Assembly: GCA_026988515.1 (NCBI GenBank)
Contig: JALSLA010000054.1
Span: 1-48,589 of the forward strand
Direction: 5' to 3'
Length of the DNA stretch: 48,589 nucleotides
Source: Helicobacteraceae bacterium
Lineage (GTDB): Bacteria; Campylobacterota; Campylobacteria; Campylobacterales; Sulfurimonadaceae
Below, piece by piece: positions 1 to 8,060 of the stretch. The notes beneath the pieces were generated by a model, which saw only the letters and a list, made by a program, of their open reading frames with translations, ran no database searches and had not been told where the DNA came from. Every line of letters starts with the position of its first letter. Position 1 is the first letter of the stretch. The translations under genes were made by a program, and so were the position numbers.

Positions 1-186
1 CTGAGTTATTTCTTTAAATATGAAGAAAAAGTTAAAGAGGTTGAGGAGCTCGTTATTATTATTCAACCGCATATTATTCGTAAAGAAAACAACAATATCT
101 CTTTAAAAGATCTTGGATACGAAGGTATTACCAATGAGATGGTCAACCTTCCAGCCAAAATTGACAAAGTAAGTAATGCGCAATAA
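1..186 (+). CDS. Secretin C-terminal end (MshL/PilQ/GspD-like), partial
   Basis: An open frame enters from the left edge and stops at 184-186, giving the last 61 residues of a protein. The stretch EELVIIIQPHIIRK resembles the final strand of the secretin domain (typically E-L-V-I-x-I-T-P-x-I), the ring that forms the outer-membrane pore of type II secretion systems and type IV pili. The next genes encode an ExeA/MshM-like ATPase, a GspE ATPase and a GspF membrane protein, which fits an MSHA-type pilus or type II secretion locus. The following ATPase gene starts inside this frame (ATG at 176), so the two are translationally coupled. The family call rests on a short tail plus context. Confidence 0.6.
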   Translation: MSYFFKYEEKVKEVEELVIIIQPHIIRKENNNISLKDLGYEGITNEMVNLPAKIDKVSNAQ

Positions 187-985
187 TCTTTTTGACAAGC
201 CAAAAGATGTCTTTTTGGACTTGGTTGATCCCAAAGAGTACGTTCAGCTTGAACGTATTGCAACCATCTATCAGTCATTAAGCGAGTCGGTTAAAAAGCC
301 GCTGAAAATGATTCTACTCTACGGAAAACCCGGTACCGGCAAGAGCATGCTCTTAAGCAAACTCTACAAAGATCTCTCGAGTGCTCAAAAAGTTGTTCTG
401 TACCAGTCTCCCATTCTTGATGACAGTGAATTTTTTCGCTCACTGGCAAAAGATGTCTATCAGTTTACGCCTGATAACGATATTAATTTTACGACCTTCA
501 TGACATTGACCGATAAATTCATACACAGTACCGTTCCCATTGTACTGCTCGATGAAGCGCAACTTTACTCTGATTCTCAAATGGAAAAAATTCGACTGCT
601 TTCAGATTCGCGCAAAATGAAATTTGTTGTTAGTCTGCACAAAACGGAAAAAGAGGATATTATTGCCAAAGAACATTTTCAAACTCGCATTTGGGAGAGT
701 ATTGAACTGATGAATGCCTCACCCGAAGAGCTGAAAATCTATATTCAAAAAAAATTGATGAAAGTCAACTGTTTTGATATTGCCAATATGTTTAACGATA
801 AAAATATTAAAACAATCTTTGCATTGACCGAAGGAAACTATCGGGACACCAATAAACTGCTCTACACCCTTTTTCAAATACTCTCATGGTACGAAGAGAA
901 TCAACCGACTAAAATAAATTATGCAACGATTTCAAACAAAAGCATTGAAATGGCTGCATTGCACACGGGGCTCATTCATGCTTGA
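176..985 (+). CDS. AAA ATPase, ExeA/MshM-like
   Basis: This 269-residue protein has a Walker A motif GKPGTGKS at about residues 50-57 and a Walker B with the following motif (VLLDEAQ) near 122-129. That is the pattern of the ExeA/MshM family of AAA ATPases, which help assemble or place the secretin in type II secretion and MSHA pilus systems. There is no signal peptide. The C-terminal half is helical and charged, with no peptidoglycan-binding domain like that of ExeA, so it is closer to MshM. The start overlaps the end of the secretin gene by 11 bases, and its stop overlaps the next start by 8 bases, showing a tightly packed operon. Confidence 0.75.
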   Translation: MRNNLFDKPKDVFLDLVDPKEYVQLERIATIYQSLSESVKKPLKMILLYGKPGTGKSMLLSKLYKDLSSAQKVVLYQSPILDDSEFFRSLAKDVYQFTPDNDINFTTFMTLTDKFIHSTVPIVLLDEAQLYSDSQMEKIRLLSDSRKMKFVVSLHKTEKEDIIAKEHFQTRIWESIELMNASPEELKIYIQKKLMKVNCFDIANMFNDKNIKTIFALTEGNYRDTNKLLYTLFQILSWYEENQPTKINYATISNKSIEMAALHTGLIHA

Positions 986-1865
986 TATTCGTCATTTAGA
1001 GCAGCAATGGTTACGTTACAAACTCAAAAAATATATTCCCTTTATGGTCACATTGGTTGCAGTAGTATTAATACTCACGTTGGCGTTGCTCTACTTTTTC
1101 AAACAACCTGCAATCAGTCAGCATACTACAGCATCCCAGACGCCTGCGTCCTCTACTGTCGTACCCCAAAAAAATTTACATGTAACCCTACCTCCGGCGG
1201 CACAAGAGAACACGACACCAAACATAAAAGCTCTCAATAAAGTAGCCGATCCGGTAAAAACTCCTCAAAACAGTACCGCTTCCAACACAGCGTACCAACC
1301 TAAAAAACTGGAACCTTCTTATGATTTTTTAAATAAAATCAGCTATGAAGCTGAAACCAAAAAAGAGTTGCCTCCAAAACTGAAACAGCCGTCGCAACCA
1401 AAACCAAAACCACAGCGACAGCAGCTTAATACCAATATTGCTCCCGCGGCAGAAGAAAAAATTGACACCATTTTACAACCGACACCAACCACAGCACCTA
1501 CAGCAGTCGCTTCAACACCTTCTGCTTCGATACCTAAGGGAATTAAAATCAGTCGCATTAAATCCCAAGGTGAAATTCAAGATATTATTCATCGCTTTAA
1601 AGCCAATAAATCTCCGGTTCTCGGACTCTATTTAGCACGCTATTATTACAAAATGCAACAGTACGAAAAGGCTTACAACTATGCTCTGAGTACCAATAAT
1701 ATTGATCCCAATATTGAAGAGAGCTGGCTTATCTTTGCATCATCATTAATGAAGCTTTCCAAAAAGGCTCAAGCCGTCAAAACCTTAAAAGCCTATATTA
1801 AAAACAGCGGTTCACTCAATGCGAAGAGCCTTCTGGACACTATTCAAAACGGAGCGTTCCAATGA
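978..1865 (+). CDS. MshN-like bitopic membrane protein with TPR repeats
   Basis: The ATG at 978 is preferred over an upstream in-frame start at 921 because it overlaps the ATPase gene by only 8 bases and gives a normal membrane-protein start (MLDIRHLEQQ). The 295-residue product has a short cytoplasmic head, one membrane segment at about residues 22-43 (VTLVAVVLILTLALLYFF), a long Pro/Thr/Gln-rich spacer to about residue 185, and a C-terminal TPR-like region (LYLARYYYKMQQYEKAYNYA). This is the plan of MshN/GspB-type accessory proteins that span the periplasm in MSHA/type II systems. One copy of the TTACATGTAA palindrome lies in the spacer (1176-1185). Confidence 0.6.
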   Translation: MLDIRHLEQQWLRYKLKKYIPFMVTLVAVVLILTLALLYFFKQPAISQHTTASQTPASSTVVPQKNLHVTLPPAAQENTTPNIKALNKVADPVKTPQNSTASNTAYQPKKLEPSYDFLNKISYEAETKKELPPKLKQPSQPKPKPQRQQLNTNIAPAAEEKIDTILQPTPTTAPTAVASTPSASIPKGIKISRIKSQGEIQDIIHRFKANKSPVLGLYLARYYYKMQQYEKAYNYALSTNNIDPNIEESWLIFASSLMKLSKKAQAVKTLKAYIKNSGSLNAKSLLDTIQNGAFQ

Positions 1866-2401
1866 AGCTATTGATACTGATGCTATTACCGTTTCTCGCG
1901 CTGCATGCCAACAGTAAAAATGAGATTGTTTCTCTTTTTAAGGCCAAGCAGTATAAAGAGGCCTGCCTGCAGGGTTTGTCTATAATAGACAAATATTCTC
2001 GTGATGAAAACTTCATGACTCTGTATGCTTTTTCATGTCTCAATTCTGACTATATCGATCGCTTAAATCTTCCTATAGCCAAATTAAAGTTTTCCAAAGA
2101 AGCACGTAGTAATGCCGCCTATTTTTCAGTCATATTAATGCAGAAAAAACTGCTGCTGCACTCCATGGTTGACGGTTATGATATTAGCAGTTTAAAACTC
2201 CCCACAACAGACTTTGTACTTTCCAAAGTCTTTGATTTTTACGTTCATGCTCCTATGGGAAAAGCATCTTACTCTTTTACTGATCCTAAAGAGAAAAACG
2301 TATCGTATAAGCTATATTTAAAACATGAACGCGGTGTTCATAAAATTGTCATTGAAGAGTATTATGATAAAATTATGCGTAACCGTCACTATTATTGGTA
2401 G
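1862..2401 (+). CDS. Unknown secreted protein in pilus/secretion operon
   Basis: This 179-residue protein begins with a clear signal peptide (MKLLILMLLPFLALHANS) and has no domain I can name. The N-terminal half (FKAKQYKEACLQGLSIIDKY, then LYAFSCLNSD) looks like one or two helical TPR-type hairpins. The C-terminal half is predicted to be strand-rich with many aromatic residues and ends in HYYW. It starts on the ATGA overlap with the MshN-like gene and is followed after 9 bases by the GspE-like ATPase gene, so it is almost certainly part of the same transcript. A periplasmic accessory role in pilus or secretin function is an inference from position only. Confidence 0.7.
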   Translation: MKLLILMLLPFLALHANSKNEIVSLFKAKQYKEACLQGLSIIDKYSRDENFMTLYAFSCLNSDYIDRLNLPIAKLKFSKEARSNAAYFSVILMQKKLLLHSMVDGYDISSLKLPTTDFVLSKVFDFYVHAPMGKASYSFTDPKEKNVSYKLYLKHERGVHKIVIEEYYDKIMRNRHYYW

Positions 2402-2410
2402 GATGTACAG

Positions 2411-4147
2411 ATGGATAGAGTAACGCTTGATCTTTTAGAAAAAGGGCATATACAACAACAGCAAATTGACCGGCTCACATCGCGAGGTCTTGATGATGAC
2501 ACGTTATTAGAAACCTTAACCAAGGTCGGTGCCGTTTCGGGTAACTTCGTCAAACGCTTTATTGTTGAACAGATTCGTCAGGGTCGCTACAAACTCGATA
2601 TTATCGAACACTACCACTTTTTAAACGAACATGATATTTTGCAACATTTAGCGCAAATGATGGAAGCAGAATTTATTGACTTAGACTCTATCGATATGGA
2701 CTACCGACTGGCTGAAAAGATACCGCTGGTACAGCTCCAACGCTTCAATGCTCTGCCGATCTCTCAAGACGACATGAGTGTGACTATTGTCTTTTCCGAT
2801 CCGCTGAACATAGAAGCCCAAGAGACCTTGCAACGTTTTTTCCCTCGAAAACCTATTCGTATTGCGTTGTCCATAAGTAAACAGATCTCATCATACCTGC
2901 TTAAAATGGAGATTAAAGACAGTGTCAAAGAGCTCGTTACCAATATTCGTAATGAACTCAACTCTATCTCCACCTTAGAGGAACAGCAAGAAGCTTCATC
3001 CATTTTACTACTGATTGATGTCATCCTAAAAGCCTGTATTAAAGGTCGTGCGAGTGATATCCACATTGAACCCACTGAAAACAATTGTGTTGTGCGCGGT
3101 CGTGTAGATGGTAAATTGGCCGAAATTTTTATTTTTGATAAAGACATCTATCCGCCGCTGGCGTCGCGTATTAAACTCTTGGCCAATCTTGACATTGCCG
3201 AAAAACGTAAGCCGCAAGACGGTCGTTTTTCTGCTACAGTCGCCGGATCAGAGTTTGATTTTCGTCTCTCTACCTTACCCATTCTTTACGGTGAATCCAT
3301 TGTCATGCGGATTCTCGACAAAGAGAAGGCCTTGGTAAAACTTGAAGATGCCGGTATGGATGAAGCTAGTTATGCAAAACTTATTAAAGGTCTACACGAA
3401 CCGTTCGGCATCATTTTGGTTACCGGTCCCACCGGTAGCGGTAAAACAACTACGCTTTACGGTGCACTCAATGAACTGCGTAATGTCGAAGAAAAAGTGA
3501 TTACCGTTGAAGATCCCGTGGAATACCGTATGAACCTCATTCAGCAGGTGCAGGTACGTTCTAGCGTCGGTCTCTCGTTTGCCGATGCGCTCCGTTCTAT
3601 ATTACGTCAGGATCCCGATAAAATCATGATTGGAGAGATTCGTGACCAAGAAACACTTGAAATTGCCATTAAAGCAGCACTTACCGGTCACCTCGTTATC
3701 TCCACACTCCACACCAACGATGCAGTAAGCTCTATTCCCCGAATGGTCGACATGGGCATTGAACCGTACCTCATCAGCGGTGCTTTAGTGGCGGTTCAAG
3801 CACAGCGGCTCGTGCGCAAAATTTGCCAACACTGCAAACGGACTATTGACATTCCCAAACCTACCTTGGAGGAGTATGCCGATTATATTCCTGAGGGCAC
3901 CGTATTTTATGCCGGTGAGGGGTGTCGCGAATGTAATGGAAGCGGCTACATGGGCAGAGAAATGATCTGTGAGGTACTGCCGATTTCTGAAGAGATCTCA
4001 AGCCTTATTGCCAAAGGTGCCTCTAAAGATGCCATTATGGAGCAGGCCAATCAAGAAGGCTTTGAAGATATGTTTACCAACGGCATGCGCAAAGCCATGG
4101 ACGGCATCACTACCATAGAAGAAATTTTAAGGGTGGCTAAAAAATGA
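2411..4147 (+). CDS. Type II secretion/pilus assembly ATPase, GspE/MshE-like
   Basis: The 578-residue protein is a complete GspE/PilB/MshE-type hexameric ATPase that powers pseudopilus or pilus extension from the cytoplasm. It has an N-terminal regulatory region of about 180 residues, the N2 domain (GRASDIHIEPTE), Walker [16 protein letters not shown] at about 338-352, the Asp box and Walker B region (PDKIMIGEIRDQETLE), the His box (GHLVISTLHTNDA) and a C-terminal four-cysteine zinc motif (CQHC and CREC). All of these are typical of extension ATPases and not of PilT retraction ATPases. The gene follows the unknown secreted protein by 9 bases and overlaps the GspF-like gene by 4 bases. Confidence 0.92.
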   Translation: MDRVTLDLLEKGHIQQQQIDRLTSRGLDDDTLLETLTKVGAVSGNFVKRFIVEQIRQGRYKLDIIEHYHFLNEHDILQHLAQMMEAEFIDLDSIDMDYRLAEKIPLVQLQRFNALPISQDDMSVTIVFSDPLNIEAQETLQRFFPRKPIRIALSISKQISSYLLKMEIKDSVKELVTNIRNELNSISTLEEQQEASSILLLIDVILKACIKGRASDIHIEPTENNCVVRGRVDGKLAEIFIFDKDIYPPLASRIKLLANLDIAEKRKPQDGRFSATVAGSEFDFRLSTLPILYGESIVMRILDKEKALVKLEDAGMDEASYAKLIKGLHEPFGIILVTGPTGSGKTTTLYGALNELRNVEEKVITVEDPVEYRMNLIQQVQVRSSVGLSFADALRSILRQDPDKIMIGEIRDQETLEIAIKAALTGHLVISTLHTNDAVSSIPRMVDMGIEPYLISGALVAVQAQRLVRKICQHCKRTIDIPKPTLEEYADYIPEGTVFYAGEGCRECNGSGYMGREMICEVLPISEEISSLIAKGASKDAIMEQANQEGFEDMFTNGMRKAMDGITTIEEILRVAKK

Positions 4148-5388
4148 AATATTTTACTGCAACAGTACTGCTGAAAGGAAAAAAGAATTTTCACAGTTTT
4201 TTTGCCGAAACAAAAAAAGAGGCACACTACATCTCTAAAATTAAATTTAGCGGGATGCTCATTAAAGTAGAAGAGACCGAACCTCCTTTTGAGATAAAGT
4301 TTCAAATGTTTAAAGACAATCTCTTTAAAAACATGAAGAAAAAAAAGATTAAACAAGATTCATTGATTGCATCCATGCGACAGCTTGCTGTTATGGCCAA
4401 TGCCGGTATCTCCATTCACGACTCACTTTATGAGATGGCAGAAGCCACCAATGACAAAAATCTGGCAACCATACTCAGTACGATTGCCGAAGATATCAAC
4501 TCCGGTCAAAGTCTCTCGGATTCTATGGAAAACTACCGTTTCCAACTTGGCAACCTGACACTGGCAATGGTTAAGCTGGGAGAACAGACGGGTAATATGG
4601 CCGAATCACTCTACAAGCTTTCCGATATGCTTGAAGAGATACGCCGCAATGTGATTAAATTTAAAAAAGCAATGGCATATCCACGAAACGTCATGATCGC
4701 TATGGCAGTTGCATTTACAATTCTAATCTCATACGTGGTACCCAAGTTTAAAACTATGTTTGACAAGTTCAACACCGAACTGCCGCTGCCAACACTCATT
4801 CTTCTTAAGTTGGAGTATATTTTCAACAATTACGGGTTGTATGTACTGGCCGGAATTTTTATTTTTATTATCGTGTTACGCTATTTCATCAACAACAGTA
4901 TGGCATTTCGATTTCGGTGGCACCAGTTCTTACTCAGAGTCTATCTCATCAAAAACATCATCCTTTATGCAACGCTCAACCGATTTACGCTGGTCTTTTC
5001 GGAATTGGTGCGTGCCGGTATTCCGATTGCCGAAGCGCTTGATACCGCCATTGAGATGATTGACAGCCTGCCGTTAAAAGAGAAGCTTCTTACCATCCGC
5101 TCTACAGTTGAAAAAGGGGGATCTCTTCACAACGGACTTGCCGATACCGAACTCTTTGAAAATATGATTGTACAAATGGTACGTGCCGGAGAATCCAGCG
5201 GTCAGCTCGATGCCATGCTTGACAAGGTTGCAGAGTACTATAAAATGAAATTTGACCGCATTATTGACGGACTCTCCGAAGCGATCGAGCCCATCATGCT
5301 CTTTATTATTGCTGCAATGGTTCTTCTGCTTGCTACGGGTATTTTCCTGCCGATGTGGAGCATCGGTGATGCCGTACTCAACAAGTAG
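4144..5388 (+). CDS. Type II secretion/pilus inner-membrane platform protein, GspF/MshG-like
   Basis: The 414-residue product has the two-fold repeated GspF domain: a first copy (RQLAVMANAGISIHDSLYEM, then LGNLTLAMVKLGEQTGNM) and a second copy (RFTLVFSELVRAGIPIAEAL, then ENMIVQMVRAGESSGQLD). Three membrane segments lie near residues 180-200, 235-255 and 380-405. This family forms the inner-membrane platform contacted by the GspE ATPase. The start is on an ATGA overlap with that ATPase gene. The stop lies two bases from the stop of the convergent helicase gene, so this is the 3' end of the operon in this direction. No pilin gene is visible inside the window. Confidence 0.9.
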   Translation: MKYFTATVLLKGKKNFHSFFAETKKEAHYISKIKFSGMLIKVEETEPPFEIKFQMFKDNLFKNMKKKKIKQDSLIASMRQLAVMANAGISIHDSLYEMAEATNDKNLATILSTIAEDINSGQSLSDSMENYRFQLGNLTLAMVKLGEQTGNMAESLYKLSDMLEEIRRNVIKFKKAMAYPRNVMIAMAVAFTILISYVVPKFKTMFDKFNTELPLPTLILLKLEYIFNNYGLYVLAGIFIFIIVLRYFINNSMAFRFRWHQFLLRVYLIKNIILYATLNRFTLVFSELVRAGIPIAEALDTAIEMIDSLPLKEKLLTIRSTVEKGGSLHNGLADTELFENMIVQMVRAGESSGQLDAMLDKVAEYYKMKFDRIIDGLSEAIEPIMLFIIAAMVLLLATGIFLPMWSIGDAVLNK

Positions 5389-5390
5389 CC

Positions 5391-7469
5391 TTACAGCTCT
5401 TTAGGTTCTGCCTTCTGCACCAAAGCGCTATAGGCATCATCTTTAGGAATCAATGACGCTTCATAAAGAAACTGTGACGCTAAAAAGTTGCTCTTTTTGA
5501 TTTTGTCATATTTGGCATAACTCAAAAAAAGACGATCTTTCGCCCGTGTTACGGCCACATAAAAGAGTCGACGTTCCTCTTCGATACTTCCACCCCGCTG
5601 CATCAGTTTTCGGTTGGGAAACCTACCGTCCATCAAATCAATAACATAGACATCCTGATACTCCAAACCTTTGGAAGCATGAATGCTTAAGAGGTGTACC
5701 CCTTCTCCTTGAGTTAAATCTTGCGAACCCAACACCATGGCATTTAAAAAACGCTCATGTTCGCGATACGGCTTAGAGAGTTCAAAAAGCACTAGTGATT
5801 TGCGTCGTATCCGCTCTGTTGATGCCGATTTCAATGTCGCATCAATACTTCCGTCAGCCAGCTGGGCGCGTTTGGTTGAAAGCGTCTCGACAATGTCTTT
5901 GTAAATCAGTGAGGCAGCAATTTTTTTGACCACGGTTTGAGGCTGTGAGACTGTTTTAAGCGCCTTGTATAACAGGTAGATATGGTAGAGAAACTCTGCT
6001 CCGTCACGATTGAGTTTGGGATGTTTTAAGACGGCATTGTTAAAAAACTGTCTTTCAAAATTCAACGTAACGAAACGGCCGCGACTTCCCAGTTCGGCAA
6101 AATCGTCAAACAGACCCAACTGATGGTTGAGTTTACGCTTTTCAAAAGGGTTTTCAATGCTACCGTCAGGCTCAAACAAACCGCGAAAGAAAGATCCGCT
6201 TCCCAGTTTTTGCAGTGCTATAAAGATCTCTTTGGCAATGGCACTGCCCACCCCCTTGGCATACTCAAAGAGATGGATGAATGCCATCATGTCGTTCTCA
6301 TTCACCAACAACGTGTAAATATCTAAAATAGCTTTGACCTCTTTCGAGTCAAAAAAACCGGTACCGCCACGTCGTCTGCATGCAATACCCTGCTCTCTTA
6401 ATGTCGCTTCAATACCGTCAGCAGAAGAGTTGTTACGAAAAATAACGGCAATCTCCTCAATAGGCGTCATACTCTGTTTAATGAGCATGGCAATGGCATG
6501 ATATTGATCAAAAAGCTCATCGTAGACAATCAGCTTCGGCTCTTGCGGACAATCGGTTCGTGTCACCTCCAGTTCTTTAGGATAGATGCGTTCATTGTAA
6601 GAAATCACCCGATTGGCAAGGGATAAAATCGGTACTGTGGAGCGATAATTTTTCTTTAGAGTGTGAATCACCGCATCATCAAATTTACATGTAAATGAAC
6701 CGATAATACTGATATCGGCACCGTTAAAGGCATAAATACTCTGGTCATAATCACCGACACAAAAAAGTGATTTGGGGTTCATGGCATCAATGAGGCTTCC
6801 TTGCAACAGATTGGTATCTTGATATTCATCGACCAATACCTCTTGATAACCCAAGTTGCGCTCTGAACAAAGTTGACGCATCTGCAGTAGCAAATCATTA
6901 AAATTTAAAAACCCGTACTGTAACTTTAGGGCTTCAAATTCATCGACAATATCAGCATAGATATGACAATAGACGTCATGCTCTGCATGCTGTCTGGCAA
7001 TCCATACTTCAAACTCCTGTACCATCTCCGTATTTTGATAATAGGAGTAGAGATCATACAGATAGTGTGCTCCGTACGGCGGTGTCGGTGAATCAATATG
7101 AGACAGTGAGCGTTTTTCGTAAACACTGCGAAAAAGTGTTTTAAGTTCACGCGGCTGCTTTAGCACCACCTTGCCTTCACGCCGTTTTAGCCAGCGATAA
7201 CTGATGGAATGAAATGTTCCCGCATCCATTTTTAACGCCACTTCGTTACCGAAATAGCTCGCTACCCGTTCAACCATCTCACCGGCAGCCTTGTTGGTAA
7301 ACGTTAACAAAAGAATCTCTTCGGGTTTAATATTACTCTTTAAAAGATGTGCGATACGCCCGACAATCGTCGAAGTTTTTCCCGTACCGGCACTGGCAAT
7401 AATGAGATTGTGCCCGAAAGGAGCGGTAGCGGCATGGTATTGCTCCGGGTTGAGTCGTGAAAGCGGCAA
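5391..7469 (-). CDS. UvrD/Rep/PcrA-family superfamily I DNA helicase
   Basis: The 692-residue protein carries the full set of UvrD/Rep motifs: motif I ASAGTGKTSTIV, motif Ia LTFTNKAAGEM, motif II VDEYQDTN, motif III VGDYDQSIYAFNGAD, motif IV LKKNYRST, motif V LLSIHASKGLEY and motif VI YVAVTRAKD. It is an ATP-driven 3'-5' single-strand DNA translocase/helicase of the kind used in repair and replication restart. Whether it is the UvrD, Rep or PcrA equivalent cannot be told by eye. The start is a TTG supported by a strong AAAGGAG ribosome site; no ATG is available nearby. It lies 33 bases after fliW on the same strand and may be co-transcribed with it. Confidence 0.93.
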   Translation of the reverse strand: MPLSRLNPEQYHAATAPFGHNLIIASAGTGKTSTIVGRIAHLLKSNIKPEEILLLTFTNKAAGEMVERVASYFGNEVALKMDAGTFHSISYRWLKRREGKVVLKQPRELKTLFRSVYEKRSLSHIDSPTPPYGAHYLYDLYSYYQNTEMVQEFEVWIARQHAEHDVYCHIYADIVDEFEALKLQYGFLNFNDLLLQMRQLCSERNLGYQEVLVDEYQDTNLLQGSLIDAMNPKSLFCVGDYDQSIYAFNGADISIIGSFTCKFDDAVIHTLKKNYRSTVPILSLANRVISYNERIYPKELEVTRTDCPQEPKLIVYDELFDQYHAIAMLIKQSMTPIEEIAVIFRNNSSADGIEATLREQGIACRRRGGTGFFDSKEVKAILDIYTLLVNENDMMAFIHLFEYAKGVGSAIAKEIFIALQKLGSGSFFRGLFEPDGSIENPFEKRKLNHQLGLFDDFAELGSRGRFVTLNFERQFFNNAVLKHPKLNRDGAEFLYHIYLLYKALKTVSQPQTVVKKIAASLIYKDIVETLSTKRAQLADGSIDATLKSASTERIRRKSLVLFELSKPYREHERFLNAMVLGSQDLTQGEGVHLLSIHASKGLEYQDVYVIDLMDGRFPNRKLMQRGGSIEEERRLFYVAVTRAKDRLFLSYAKYDKIKKSNFLASQFLYEASLIPKDDAYSALVQKAEPKEL

Positions 7470-7502
7470 AATACTCCTTTGTACTTCACCTTGAAGTACT
7501 GC

Positions 7503-7883
7503 TTAGCGAAATGATTGAATGGATTCAGCCATACCGAAATCGGGGTACTCCTCCGGTTTCAATATGATTTGCGCCATGGTTTGATTATCTTCGTTTAAAA
7601 TGAGCGGCGCTAAAAAATTAATTTTCGACGCATCAAGCGGATCTTGAATAATCACGATATTATATACAAGAATATTCGTTTCTTCATTAATATCGAGCAA
7701 AACTTTGACATCATCGGCCAAATCAAAAGCATATTCCCGTAAACGAAACGGATTCACCAAGGTAAAAGAGACCGCTTCATTGTCACTATCTTTTATGGTG
7801 GCAAACAGTTCGTCTATTTTATGAAACTCAACCGTTACCGTATCGCTAAAACCATATATGCGACCATCGACTTTATAAACCAT
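7503..7883 (-). CDS. fliW: Flagellar assembly factor FliW
   Basis: The 126-residue protein matches the FliW family in length and pattern: FTLVNPFRLREYAFDL in the middle, then VLVYNIVIIQ-like and INFLAPLILNEDNQTMAQIIL stretches. In Campylobacter and Bacillus, FliW binds flagellin and antagonises the translational repressor CsrA, coupling filament assembly to flagellin synthesis. It is transcribed away from valS, from a 177-base shared upstream region, and leads into the UvrD-like helicase gene. The usual partner csrA is not in this window. Its presence implies a flagellated, motile organism. Confidence 0.88.
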   Translation of the reverse strand: MVYKVDGRIYGFSDTVTVEFHKIDELFATIKDSDNEAVSFTLVNPFRLREYAFDLADDVKVLLDINEETNILVYNIVIIQDPLDASKINFLAPLILNEDNQTMAQIILKPEEYPDFGMAESIQSFR

Positions 7884-7911
7884 AGAAGTGCCCTTTAGTT
7901 ATTTTTTGTCT

Positions 7912-7917
7912 ATTTTA
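7912..7917 (-). promoter_or_regulatory. fliW: Candidate fliW -10 element
   Basis: On the reverse strand a TAAAAT hexamer follows a G run, about 30 bases upstream of the fliW ATG. Campylobacterota promoters often depend mainly on the -10 element, so the lack of a clear -35 is not decisive. This is a weak call by eye. Confidence 0.35.
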
Positions 7918-8017
7918 CCCCCAATTTCATTTGAACAATCTTAAGTGATTTCAACCATTTTAAAGACAAACCGCTATTTTACAGCCACCCTTTAGAGAGT
8001 TTTTACATCGGCTTCGC

Positions 8018-8023
8018 TATAAT
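8018..8023 (+). promoter_or_regulatory. valS: valS promoter -10 element
   Basis: A perfect TATAAT sits about 38 bases upstream of the valS ATG (8061) in the divergent fliW/valS region. No good TTGACA-like -35 is present at 16-18 bases, which is common in this phylum. Confidence 0.55.
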
Positions 8024-8060
8024 CGCGAAATTATATTAATTCCATTAAAAGTAGATTTTT

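Noticed and set aside
921-977. Upstream start for the MshN-like protein
   Set aside because: The 19 extra residues lie in the 3' end of the ATPase gene, and the ATG at 978 gives the normal short overlap.
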